Assembly: GCA_013298075.1 (NCBI GenBank)
Contig: JAAFJG010000043.1
Coordinates: 1-39,436, forward strand
Direction: 5' to 3'
From: Cytophagales bacterium
GTDB taxonomy: Bacteria > Bacteroidota > Bacteroidia > Cytophagales > Microscillaceae
Length of the DNA stretch: 39,436 nucleotides
In this document: piece by piece, positions 1-8,061 of the stretch
How the letters are laid out: the number at the start of each line of letters is the position of its first letter
Numbering within the stretch: position 1 is the stretch's first letter
The notes under the pieces: model-generated
Databases searched by the model: none
Seen by the model: the letters and a program-made list of their open reading frames with translations, nothing else
Told to the model about the DNA's origin: nothing
Position numbers and translations under genes: made by a program

Positions 1-246
1 GGTTTAAAATCGGCTTATACAGAAGCAGATAAACATGTTTGGACAAAAAAAGATTTGGAGGCTTACTCGTATGCGCGTATGCGTGAGACCGACGAAAAAA
101 CAGAAAAAATGATGGCGGAGGAAAAAAAAGCAAAAGAAATTGCAAAAAAAACTATTTTAAAAAATGCTGATAACGAATTTATTGCTGACATTACAGGTTT
201 AACGATTGAACAAGTCGAAGAACTAAGAAATGAAAAAAATAATTAA
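1..246 (+). CDS. Rpn-family recombination-promoting nuclease/putative transposase, C-terminal fragment
   Basis: The reading frame is open from base 1 to the TAA at 244-246, so this is the 3' end of a gene that begins before the window. The visible 81 residues are charged, with a lysine/glutamate-rich helical stretch, and end in a short segment reading FIADITGLTIEQVEELRNEK. That ending, a predicted small helix-turn-helix-like tail ("...TGLSxEEIxxL"), is typical of the C-terminus of Rpn (PD-(D/E)XK nuclease family transposase) proteins. The catalytic N-terminal domain is outside the window, so activity cannot be judged. A TTG at 55 could be called as a start but is internal to the longer frame. 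The family call rests on the tail only. Confidence 0.6.
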   Translation, partial: GLKSAYTEADKHVWTKKDLEAYSYARMRETDEKTEKMMAEEKKAKEIAKKTILKNADNEFIADITGLTIEQVEELRNEKNN

Positions 247-446
247 CTTGCAGATATAAAAAATGATATTACTTTTCGAAAAATATGTAGCAATGAAACA
301 AAAATATTGGCATAAAATTCCAATTTTTCTTATTTTATCATAATTTTGGAAATGAAAATTAAATGTATTAAATTTGCAAAAAAATATAATCAAAAGAGTT
401 TAATTAAAACATTTTGAAATAAAATATTGCCGTATAATTAAAAATA

Positions 447-773
447 ATGACAACAACCGATATAGAAATTCCAGACTTAAAAGAAAAAGTATTGGAAAAA
501 ATGAAAAGTGTTTATGACCCCGAAATTCCTGTCGATATCTTTGAATTGGGGCTTATTTATGATATAAAAATATTTCCCATTAATAATGTATATATTTTAA
601 TGACTTTGACTTCGCCTAATTGCCCATCAGCAGAAGAAATTCCGAATGAAGTCAGAATGAAAACAAAATTGATACACGGCGTAAATGATGTAGAAGTTGA
701 AATTACTTTTGACCCGCCTTATACGCAAGACATGATGTCTGAAGTAGCAAAATTAGAATTAGGCTTTTTATAA
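447..773 (+). CDS. MIP18/DUF59-family SUF-associated Fe-S assembly protein
   Basis: The 108-residue protein is a single MIP18 (DUF59) domain. Hallmarks are the opening VYDPEIPVDIFELGLIYDI and the TSPNCPSAEEIP motif with its conserved cysteine, followed by a VEVEITFDPPY strand. Members assist iron-sulfur cluster assembly or transfer in the cytosol, and in Bacteroidota they commonly sit in or near suf operons. It is the first gene of a tight forward cluster, 16 bases before proline dehydrogenase. The 200 bases upstream hold no other gene. It is often labelled 'SUF system Fe-S cluster assembly protein'; the symbol sufT is used for related proteins but is not assigned here. Confidence 0.88.
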   Translation: MTTTDIEIPDLKEKVLEKMKSVYDPEIPVDIFELGLIYDIKIFPINNVYILMTLTSPNCPSAEEIPNEVRMKTKLIHGVNDVEVEITFDPPYTQDMMSEVAKLELGFL

Positions 774-789
774 AAATCATCAAAAATAT

Positions 790-1986
790 ATGAATACACT
801 TGTTAAAAACAAAATATCTTTTGAAAATACAGAAATTGCTTTTTCATCTAAATCTAATTATTCACTCAAAAAAACCTATTGGCTTTTTTATTTGATGAAT
901 CAAAATTGGTTAGTTAAATTTGGTACTGCGTCTATTAATTTGGCGTTTAAATTATATTTACCCATCAAAACTATCGTAAAAAATACTATTTTTTCTCAAT
1001 TTTGTGGCGGAGAAAGTATCGAGGATTGTGATAATTCTATCAAAAAACTTAGTCAATTTCATATCGGAACTATTTTAGATTATTCTGTGGAAGGTGAAAA
1101 ATCTGAAAAAAGTTTTGATGAAACCACCAAAGAATTATTATTGACTATCGAAAAAGCATCTAAAATGAGAATGGAAATTCCTTTTTCTGTGTTTAAAGTT
1201 ACAGGAGTCGCACATTTTGATTTATTAGAAAAAATTCAGGCAAACGAAACTTTATCAGAAGAAGAAAAAAATAATTGGGAAAAAGCCAAAGCGAGAGTAA
1301 AATCAATTTGTCAAGCGGCTTATGATAAAAAAGTAAGACTTTTTATTGATGCAGAAGAAACTTGGATTCAAGGAACGATTGATAATTTGGTTGATGAAAT
1401 GATGCGTTTGTATAATAAAGAGCAAGCAATTGTGTATAATACTTATCAAATGTACGCCAAATCGAGCCTTCCAAATCTTAAAAGTGATTTTGAAAAAGCC
1501 GAAAAAGATAATTTTATTGTAGGGGCAAAGTTGGTGCGCGGGGCATATATGGAAAAAGAAGCCAAAAGAGCCGAAGAGAAAAAATATCCAAATCCTATCC
1601 AAAATACAAAACAAGATTCTGACGATGCCTATAATCAATCTTTGTTATTTTGTGTAGAAAATAGGCATAGATTTGCTATTTGTGCAGGTACACACAACGA
1701 AGAAAGTAGTTTGTATTTGACAGAATTGATGGAAAAAAACGAAATTTTGCCTAACGATACCCGTTTCTTTTTTGCACAATTATACGGAATGAGCGATCAT
1801 ATTTCTTATAATTTGGCACAAGCAGGTTTTAATGTCGCTAAATATGTACCTTACGGACCTGTAAAAGCCGTTTTACCTTATCTTTTTAGGCGTGCCAATG
1901 AAAATACTTCTGTCAAAGGACAAAGTAGCCGAGAGTTTAATTTGATTAAACAAGAAGTAAAAAGAAGAAAATCGATTAAAAAATAA
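790..1986 (+). CDS. Proline dehydrogenase
   Basis: This 398-residue monofunctional proline dehydrogenase is a cytosolic FAD enzyme that oxidises proline to delta-1-pyrroline-5-carboxylate, the first step of proline catabolism. The beta/alpha-barrel hallmarks are present: FIDAEETWIQ near residue 185, KLVRGAYMEKE at 247-257, CAGTHNEES around 298-306, FAQLYGMSDH around 328-337, and the substrate-binding double arginine in YLFRRANEN at 367-368. The length fits the stand-alone PRODH type found in Bacteroidota and eukaryotes rather than the long bifunctional PutA. It lies between the MIP18 gene (16 bases) and a hypothetical gene (12 bases), which suggests cotranscription. Confidence 0.95.
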   Translation: MNTLVKNKISFENTEIAFSSKSNYSLKKTYWLFYLMNQNWLVKFGTASINLAFKLYLPIKTIVKNTIFSQFCGGESIEDCDNSIKKLSQFHIGTILDYSVEGEKSEKSFDETTKELLLTIEKASKMRMEIPFSVFKVTGVAHFDLLEKIQANETLSEEEKNNWEKAKARVKSICQAAYDKKVRLFIDAEETWIQGTIDNLVDEMMRLYNKEQAIVYNTYQMYAKSSLPNLKSDFEKAEKDNFIVGAKLVRGAYMEKEAKRAEEKKYPNPIQNTKQDSDDAYNQSLLFCVENRHRFAICAGTHNEESSLYLTELMEKNEILPNDTRFFFAQLYGMSDHISYNLAQAGFNVAKYVPYGPVKAVLPYLFRRANENTSVKGQSSREFNLIKQEVKRRKSIKK

Positions 1987-1998
1987 ACATCTATTATT

Positions 1999-2487
1999 AT
2001 GAAAACGTCTTTTGTTGAATATTCACTTAATTTTTTATCTGCTCACACAGAAAACCAAGAAATTCCTTTTGAGGAATTAGAATATCCTGATTGTTTGAGC
2101 GAATTTGCGTGTGGAAACGTAGTCATTTTTGAAAATGACGAGGAAGGAAAGTTTATTTATTTAGAAAATATCGAACTTCCTGCTTTCTTTTTTCATTTTA
2201 ATTTTGCGTTACAAAAATTAAAACAAACGCCCAATGAAGTCGCAGCCGTAGCAAGTATGTATCAAACTTATGATTTGGTATTAGAATTACAAAATAATAC
2301 GTTGAATATAACCTCAAAATCAGGAGAAAATGATAAAATAGTAACATTAAATTTTGATACGTTAGAAAAAAGTTTTGAAGGTATGCAAATGAATTTATTC
2401 GAAGATTTGAAAATTGTTTATACAAATCTCAAAAAATTACCTGATTTTGCACAAATGGAAAAAGATTTTAACAACTATTCTGCTTAA
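1999..2487 (+). CDS. Hypothetical protein, 162 aa
   Basis: I do not recognise this protein. It is acidic, lacks a signal peptide or membrane segment, and appears to be a mixed alpha/beta cytosolic domain (hydrophobic strands near residues 40-75 and a helical C-terminus around 125-160). It is clearly a real gene by position: it starts 12 bases after proline dehydrogenase and ends 4 bases before the peroxiredoxin start, so it is part of the same transcript. There is no basis for a functional call beyond association with proline oxidation and peroxide defence. Confidence 0.75.
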   Translation: MKTSFVEYSLNFLSAHTENQEIPFEELEYPDCLSEFACGNVVIFENDEEGKFIYLENIELPAFFFHFNFALQKLKQTPNEVAAVASMYQTYDLVLELQNNTLNITSKSGENDKIVTLNFDTLEKSFEGMQMNLFEDLKIVYTNLKKLPDFAQMEKDFNNYSA

Positions 2488-2491
2488 AAAT

Positions 2492-2944
2492 ATGCCATTA
2501 AAATTGCACACACAAGCACCTGACTTTGTGCTTCCTTCTACTTCTGGAGTGGATTTTAAATTGTCTGAAACATTTGCCGACAAAGCTTGTATCATTTATT
2601 TTTATCCCAAAGATTTTACTTCGGTTTGTACTGCGGAGGCTTGCGATTTTAGAGATTCACACGCATTTTTTAAAAATTTGGGCGTAGAAGTTGTTGGAAT
2701 TAATAGAGATAGTATCGAAACGCATCTCAAATTTAAAGAAGTAAATCATCTAAATTTTGAATTATTGACCGATGATAAGGGAGAGGTTTCTCAACAATAT
2801 AAATCAATGGTGCCTATTTTGGGTATGGTTCGTAGAGTTACTTATCTATTGGATAAACATCATATTGTCAAAGCCGTTTATGAAAGTATGTTTGAAGCCA
2901 AACAACATATCAAAGAAATGATAAAAGAATTAGAGAAAAATTAA
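2492..2944 (+). CDS. Thioredoxin-dependent peroxiredoxin, BCP/PrxQ type
   Basis: The protein has 150 residues from the ATG at 2492. An upstream in-frame ATG at 2414 would add 26 residues overlapping the previous gene and is not conserved in character, since the family starts just before the APDF segment. The peroxidatic cysteine is C45 in FTSVCTAEACDFRD, with a resolving cysteine at C50, five residues on. This is the alpha2 arrangement of atypical 2-Cys PrxQ/BCP enzymes, which reduce H2O2 and organic hydroperoxides using thioredoxin. It is the last gene of the four-gene cluster and is followed by a terminator hairpin at 3062-3105. H2O2 from flavin-enzyme side reactions might explain its pairing with proline dehydrogenase, but this is inference. 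Confidence 0.92.
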   Translation: MPLKLHTQAPDFVLPSTSGVDFKLSETFADKACIIYFYPKDFTSVCTAEACDFRDSHAFFKNLGVEVVGINRDSIETHLKFKEVNHLNFELLTDDKGEVSQQYKSMVPILGMVRRVTYLLDKHHIVKAVYESMFEAKQHIKEMIKELEKN

Positions 2945-3061
2945 TCTGTATTTTTTCTCAAAAAAACTAAAATTTCTTACTGTAATTAAAAGTGTGGAAT
3001 TACCTATGTGCTAAAATCTTTGTTATTTTAAAAACTCTAATACTTAAAATAGTTAAGGCAT

Positions 3062-3105
3062 AAAAAAATAGGAACTTACTTTTGTAATGTTCCTATCTTT
3101 TTTTT
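3062..3105. terminator. Bidirectional intrinsic terminator
   Basis: An 8-bp perfect stem (ATAGGAAC 3068-3075 with GTTCCTAT 3089-3096) is flanked by A-tracts on the left and T-tracts on the right. It can therefore end transcription from the peroxiredoxin cluster on the plus strand and from the lipoprotein gene (ending at 3121) on the minus strand. Confidence 0.75.
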
Positions 3106-3120
3106 AAGTGTTATCTAAAA

Positions 3121-3945
3121 TTAAATAGATATTCTTATGTGACTATAACCTAATATTTTTGCCCATTGTGAATCTCCAAGATTAGTAGATTTAAAAGATG
3201 CTCTAATAATACTAATAGTTGCTCCTTTACCATTTTCACGTCTATCTTTAGGTATCATATCGAAAGCAGACTTTGGAATTACAAAACTTCCATTATCGAC
3301 TACTGTTTCAGCAAAGGCAAACCCAATACCAGCACCATTATTATCACTTGGGATTTTTGGATAAGTAATAACCACCAAAACTCCGTTGTAATTATGTCTA
3401 TCAGAATTCCACTCTATTTGTAGGTCTTGCTCTGCCGAAATACAATTTTTTATTCCTTCTTTTTTTACAGGATTTGTAATTTGTAATTTTTCTGGAACAT
3501 ATAAAGAATCAATATACATACCATTTTTTGAGGTAGGTAATTGAAAAACGACATTCCTTCCATAAAAATTTTTGCAAGTAGAAGCATCAGTTATATAATA
3601 GCTATTTGAAGTTCTATAAGGTATAGCAATATTATTAATTGTTATTTGTCCATTATCATAACAATCGTATTTTCCTATTTCATTATTTATACATCCACCT
3701 GCTTGGTAACCTAAATCATTAGTAAGCGTCATCGAATCACTTGGAGTATTTTGACCATCGTACCAGAGTGTAAAATATGCCGTTGATTTCTGGTTTAAAA
3801 ATTTATAATATTCAGAAGGAGGCATCAAAGAACCTCTTTTAACCAAATTACTATAATTAAGAGAAGTTGGTTCAATATTATTTTTCACTGTGCAATTAGA
3901 TAATATAATCGCAAATAATAGAAAATATAAAGATATTTTTTTCAT
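3121..3945 (-). CDS. Predicted lipoprotein, unknown function
   Basis: The 274-residue protein has a clear lipoprotein signal peptide: MKK, a hydrophobic core, and a lipobox L-S-N-C with C18 as the predicted lipidated cysteine. The mature part looks like a beta-rich globular domain, with several Gly/Asn/Tyr-rich strands and a few cysteines. I cannot place it in a family. It lies 25 bases downstream of another exported protein gene on the same strand, so the two are likely cotranscribed. Their neighbour on the other side is a broken lnt gene, whose product normally acylates lipoproteins such as this one. Confidence 0.8.
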   Translation of the reverse strand: MKKISLYFLLFAIILSNCTVKNNIEPTSLNYSNLVKRGSLMPPSEYYKFLNQKSTAYFTLWYDGQNTPSDSMTLTNDLGYQAGGCINNEIGKYDCYDNGQITINNIAIPYRTSNSYYITDASTCKNFYGRNVVFQLPTSKNGMYIDSLYVPEKLQITNPVKKEGIKNCISAEQDLQIEWNSDRHNYNGVLVVITYPKIPSDNNGAGIGFAFAETVVDNGSFVIPKSAFDMIPKDRRENGKGATISIIRASFKSTNLGDSQWAKILGYSHIRISI

Positions 3946-3970
3946 AAAGGTAAAGTTTAATTTTTTTTAA

Positions 3971-4648
3971 TTAATAACAATTATTAAGAGAATATTTTCT
4001 AACAGTATTACAATCTCCAATACCACATTGGCTCGTACCAACTCTAAAATCTAATGGAATGTCTCCAACTGTTCGTCCATCATAACTTTTTTGTATTGTG
4101 TCAAATCTAACTTTTCTTGGTAAATTTGTTACTGAGCAGCCTCCAATTCCAAATCCACCACCTGGTGTAGTAAACGAGCATGTTCCTTGTGCAAATTGTT
4201 TTGTTAGCAGTCCTACGTTAAGCTCAAATACTCTATCTGAAGGAACTTGTATTTGTATAAATGGGCTTTGACTTCCAAACTGAGTGGCAATTTGGTCTGA
4301 GACTAGAATATCATCACTGACATCTTGGGCATAAACCCTAATTCTCATAGAAGCGAACTGACATTTTGTATTGTCCCTAACAGAACTTTCAGGTGGAAAA
4401 TTTAATTGCCCAAAATTAAGTGAAAAAAAACTCAAAGGACATCCTCCTGTGTCATATGGTGATAAAGGCTGACTTCCAATTGGATTTTTATAGGAATTAA
4501 GCTTTAACAAAACAGATTTCATTGGTACAATCGGGTCACTTGGTCCGCTTGAATGTCCAAAAATTATTTTTGGTGGGAAAAACATACACAAAGGGATAAT
4601 TATCAAAAATATCGCCAAGTATTTAACTTTGTTTATTTTCATAAGCAT
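3971..4648 (-). CDS. Predicted secreted cysteine-containing protein, unknown function
   Basis: The protein has 225 residues with an N-terminal hydrophobic signal sequence (core around residues 10-30). An ATG two codons in, at 4642, is an equally good start. After the signal it has seven cysteines, several in Gly-Gly-Cys or Cys-x4-Cys-like contexts near the C-terminus, consistent with disulfides in an exported protein. It has no recognisable domain. It is the first gene of a two-gene minus-strand unit with the lipoprotein at 3121-3945. A TAACTTTG sequence (minus strand, 4684-4691) 36 bases upstream could be its -7 promoter box, though no well-spaced -33 box is visible. Confidence 0.7.
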   Translation of the reverse strand: MLMKINKVKYLAIFLIIIPLCMFFPPKIIFGHSSGPSDPIVPMKSVLLKLNSYKNPIGSQPLSPYDTGGCPLSFFSLNFGQLNFPPESSVRDNTKCQFASMRIRVYAQDVSDDILVSDQIATQFGSQSPFIQIQVPSDRVFELNVGLLTKQFAQGTCSFTTPGGGFGIGGCSVTNLPRKVRFDTIQKSYDGRTVGDIPLDFRVGTSQCGIGDCNTVRKYSLNNCY

Positions 4649-4737
4649 TTTTACTTTTTTTAAGTTACTAATTATTTAACTCACAAAGTTAAAAAAGTTA
4701 TTTCAAAAAAAAAAAAAATATAATAACATTTTTAATT

Positions 4738-4964
4738 ATCCGACTTTCCGCACCCCTGTTTTAGTTTAGAGCATTTACTCAAAAATGTATAAATATTTAA
4801 AATTTTACGCATAAAATATATTTAATTTATCTGAAAATTTACTCGATTTATTAATTTCTATTCAGATTATTGTTAAAATAAAATTTATTAGATGATTTTG
4901 CCAATAAATTCTCGAATTTCAACGATAATACTCATTTTTAAAAATAGGGTGCGGAAGGTCGGAT
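4738..4964. repeat. MITE-like element with 18-bp terminal inverted repeats
   Basis: The left end 4738-4755 and the right end 4947-4964 are inverted repeats matching at 17 of 18 positions. The 190 bases between are very AT-rich and non-coding. Its right 81 bases (4882-4962) recur, ungapped and about 90% identical, at 36364-36444. A short sequence with inverted ends, no ORF and a second copy elsewhere is what a non-autonomous mobile element or its remnant looks like. It lies directly upstream of the lnt pseudogene. Confidence 0.6.
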
Positions 4965-4972
4965 TATATTTG
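4965..4972 (+). promoter_or_regulatory. Candidate -7 promoter box for lnt
   Basis: TATATTTG fits the Bacteroidota -7 consensus TAnnTTTG and sits 15 bases before the lnt start at 4988, immediately beside the right end of the TIR element. A convincing -33 TTTG at the expected distance is not seen, so this is tentative. Confidence 0.4.
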
Positions 4973-4987
4973 CAAAAAAATATTTAT

Positions 4988-6552
4988 ATGAGAGTAAACA
5001 TTGCATTTATTTCTATTTTATCTATTAGTATATTTAAATTGTCTTTTTATAATTTTAGTACATTTTATTTTGTTTTTATTAGTTTTATACCAATTTTATT
5101 TTTAGAAAAATGGTTTAGAGAAAATAAAATTAAAAATTTATTTTTTTTATTTTAATTTGGCTTATTTTTTCTTGTTCAAATTTTGTGATTTTATTTTGGA
5201 CTTTGAGGGATACTATTGTGGGATCGCTAATATTGTATATTGTCAATGGATTTATTATGACAATCCCAATTTTTATTTACCATATTTTAAGAAAAAAAAT
5301 AAATACCAATTCCTACTATTTATTTATATTTTTTTGGATAAGTTATGAATATATTCGATTTAAAGGAGATTTTGCCTTTCCTATGCTAACACTTGGTAAT
5401 ACATTATCTAATTTTCCTACCATTGTTCAATGGTATCAATAGGTTGGAGTACTTGGTGGAAGTTTTTGGATTTTATACATCAATATAATGTTATTTATAA
5501 TTTTTAGCAATAAAATTAATTTAATAAATATTTTACACTTACTTATTACCATTTTTACACCTATATTTTTATCTTACTATTTAATAGATAACGAGAAGAG
5601 TCAAAGAACAAAAGAAATCTTAATTCTACATCCTTGTACACAACGTTATGGATCTAATAATACAAATACATATTTTCAAGTTGAAAAATATATTGAAATG
5701 ATAGAAAAAAATATAACATCAAGTACAGATTATGTCCTTTTACCAGAAACAGCAATGCAAGAAGGCTTATGGATTGGAGATATAAAAAGTAATCTTAGTA
5801 TTCAAAGATTGAAAAATATCACTATAAAAAATAAAAATCTAAAAATAATAATTGGCGCTATAGCTTACGAGTATTGCAAAAATGGTGAAATATTAGAAGC
5901 ACAATATCAAAAAGAAACAAAAAAATATTTTAAAACTTACAATGCTATTATCCAAATTGATGCATCTGAAAATATTCAGATAAGAACAAAACAAAAATTA
6001 GTTCCTTATGAAGAAAGGATACCATATTATTTAGAGTGGTTTAATGGTGTTTATTCATATCTTGGTGGTGAGAATTGGCATTATACTTATCCGAGTTATA
6101 AAAACCAAAATTTATTTTTTGATGATAAATATAGCAACATTTTGGCTTTAATATGTTATGAAGCTGCTTTTTATGAAGATTTTAGTAAAATAATCAATAA
6201 TAACACATTATTTTTGACGTGTTCAGCAAATGAAATTTGGTATCAAAATAGTGAAGGTGCTGAACAAGCCATAAAATTAAGTCAAATTTTAGCACTTTGC
6301 ACAAAAAAATATATTATTAGAAGTTCTGACTTTGGAATAAGTGGTGTTATTGACGATAATGGAGAAATTTTAATGAAGATAAATTCACCAATACCCAAAG
6401 CTATTAAAATAAATATTCCCATAAAAGAAAAAATGACCTTTTTTGTAAGAAATGGAAGTATTATTATAGAAGTATATTTAATCTTAAATTTACTGATATT
6501 TATATTAAGCTTGCCTATAATTGGTTTAAGTATTAAGCGAAGCGTTACTTAA
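4988..6552 (+). pseudogene. lnt: Apolipoprotein N-acyltransferase, disrupted by frameshift and TAG
   Basis: Three pieces in two frames make up a full-length Lnt of about 520 codons. Frame A runs from ATG 4988 to 5155 (N-terminal membrane helices). At the T8 tract 5141-5148 the homology passes to another frame, as if one base were lost. That frame then meets a TAG at 5440-5442, inside the conserved segment QWYQ-stop-VGVLGGSFW. The rest is intact and carries all three residues of the nitrilase-like catalytic triad: Glu in LLPETAMQ, Lys in KQKLVPYEE and Cys in ALICYEAAF. A C-terminal membrane helix is also present. Lnt adds the third acyl chain to lipoproteins in the inner membrane. TAG ends ordinary genes here (for example the kinase at 8062), so recoding is unlikely. 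A sequencing error could explain the homopolymer shift, but less easily the TAG. Confidence 0.85.
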
Positions 6553-6834
6553 ACTTACCACTTCTTAAGTCTCTAACTTCACCATTCAAAGAATGGTAAT
6601 GTTGCGTAGAAGTGTGTTTGTTGTTAAGATAGAAAATAATGTATTTTTATCAAAATAACAAACTTATTTCTTGTATTTTCAACAAAAAAAAGATATATTT
6701 GCACCAATAAAATAAACAAAGTTTTTCAGACAAAAAATGTTCTAATGTCATAAAAGTTACTATCGTTTCGAATAGCGAAGTTGGAGAGTTCAAAAGTTAT
6801 AGGTTTAAGTAACGCTTTGCTTAATATTTAAACC
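6523..6834. repeat. REPIN-like inverted-repeat element
   Basis: The 33-base arms at 6523-6555 and 6802-6834 are inverted copies of each other, matching at 30 of 33 positions. Each arm is itself a small hairpin (GTTTAAGTA ... TACTTAAAC type). Weaker inverted similarity continues inwards for about another 45 bases on each side. Two REP-like hairpins in opposite orientation form the REPIN layout. The left arm supplies the last codons and stop of the lnt pseudogene. The centre holds a promoter (6671-6701). Confidence 0.65.
6671..6701 (+). promoter_or_regulatory. Promoter inside the REPIN-like element
   Basis: TTG at 6671-6673, a 20-base spacer and TATATTTG at 6694-6701 match the Bacteroidota -33/-7 consensus. 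It points towards the ThiF-rhodanese gene at 6910, leaving a leader of about 200 bases that includes the right arm hairpin of the element. Confidence 0.6.
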
Positions 6835-6909
6835 ATTTTCTTTTTTTATACTTAATCAGTTGGGGGTATCAAAATCAACCTCGAAAATCATATAAATCTT
6901 GGCAAAAAA

Positions 6910-8019
6910 ATGCTTTCAAATCATCAAAAAAAAAGATATGCTCGTCATATTCAATTAAATGAAATTGGTATTGAAGGACAAATAAAAATTTGTGAAAGTA
7001 AAATTTTAGTCATTGGAGCAGGCGGTTTAGGCTGTCCTGCTTTACAATATCTCACGAGTGCGGGCATAGGAAAAATTGGAATAGTTGATTTTGATGTGGT
7101 TGAAATATCAAATTTACAAAGACAAATTTTGTTTACAGAAGAAAATATTGGTAAAAGTAAAGCAATTATTGCAGGAGAATATTTACGAAAATTAAATAAC
7201 TCGATTGAATTTGAAATATTTAACCAAAAAATAACATTGGAAAATGGAGAACAAATTATTTCAAAGTATGATTTGATTTTAGATTGTTCTGATAATTTTG
7301 AAACTCGATATATTATCAATGATATTTGTGTAAAATTAAATAAAATTTGGATTTTTAGTGCGATTCAAGGCTTTGAAGGGCAATTAGGAAGTTGTAATAT
7401 ACCTCTTGAAAACAATGAAAGAAGCAATACTTATCGGTGTATTTTTCCTGAAACTTCGAATAATAACGAAATTTTGAATTGCGAATCATTAGGAATTTTG
7501 GGCGTTACGGCGGGAATTTTAGGAACTTTGCAGGCTTTAGAAGCAATAAAAATCATTTTATCCATAGGAGAAGTTTTAAAAAATAGAATTTTATTATTAA
7601 ATGTTTTAACTTTGCAACAGAAAATTATACACATTAAAAAAGTCTATGTTACAAATACCGAAAATAATATAAATAATAAAAACGATAAAAATAAAAATAT
7701 GAGAGAAATAACGGTGAGAGAACTTCACCAAATGATAAAAAATAAGGAAGCAATTCAACTGATTGATGTGAGAGAAAAGTATGAATATGAAATTTGTTAC
7801 CTTGATAATTGTGAACTAATTCCTGTGGCAGATATTCCAAATCATATCGAAAAAATTCAAAAAGATAAAACGGTTGTCATTTATTGTCATCACGGAGTTC
7901 GAAGTGCCAACGTAATCAATTATCTCAAAAAAAATCATCAACTTAATAATTTATATAATTTGGTGGGTGGAATTCACGCGTGGGCTTTGCATATTGATAC
8001 AAATATGCCTACGTATTAA
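6910..8019 (+). CDS. ThiF/MoeB/HesA-family adenylyltransferase fused to rhodanese domain
   Basis: The 369-residue protein has an E1-like ThiF/MoeB domain at residues 1-245 and a rhodanese domain at about 265-365. The first shows the nucleotide-binding GAGGLG (36-41), an acidic FD at 61-62, the NLQRQ segment near 68-72 and YRCIFPE near 175-181. The rhodanese has LIDVRE and the active-site cysteine C326 in IYCHHGVRS. Such fusions adenylate the C-terminal Gly-Gly of a ubiquitin-like sulfur carrier (ThiS/MoaD type) and pass persulfide sulfur to it, for thiamine or molybdopterin synthesis. The first cysteine of the usual CxxC zinc pair is Thr174 and no second CxxC is seen, so the zinc site is probably absent. 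No ThiS or MoaD lies nearby. Confidence 0.88.
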   Translation: MLSNHQKKRYARHIQLNEIGIEGQIKICESKILVIGAGGLGCPALQYLTSAGIGKIGIVDFDVVEISNLQRQILFTEENIGKSKAIIAGEYLRKLNNSIEFEIFNQKITLENGEQIISKYDLILDCSDNFETRYIINDICVKLNKIWIFSAIQGFEGQLGSCNIPLENNERSNTYRCIFPETSNNNEILNCESLGILGVTAGILGTLQALEAIKIILSIGEVLKNRILLLNVLTLQQKIIHIKKVYVTNTENNINNKNDKNKNMREITVRELHQMIKNKEAIQLIDVREKYEYEICYLDNCELIPVADIPNHIEKIQKDKTVVIYCHHGVRSANVINYLKKNHQLNNLYNLVGGIHAWALHIDTNMPTY

Positions 8020-8061
8020 AAAATAGTAAAACTTCTTAAAAAAACTTTTGAATATAAAAAA

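Noticed and set aside
55-246. Separate 63-aa ORF starting at TTG 55
   Set aside because: The same frame is open to base 1 and forms the end of a larger gene, so 55 is internal.
2414-2491. Longer N-terminus for the peroxiredoxin
   Set aside because: It overlaps the upstream gene, and family similarity begins at the ATG at 2492.
5157-5348. 63-aa ORF in a third frame within lnt
   Set aside because: It is an overlapping frame; the Lnt homology runs in the adjacent frame.
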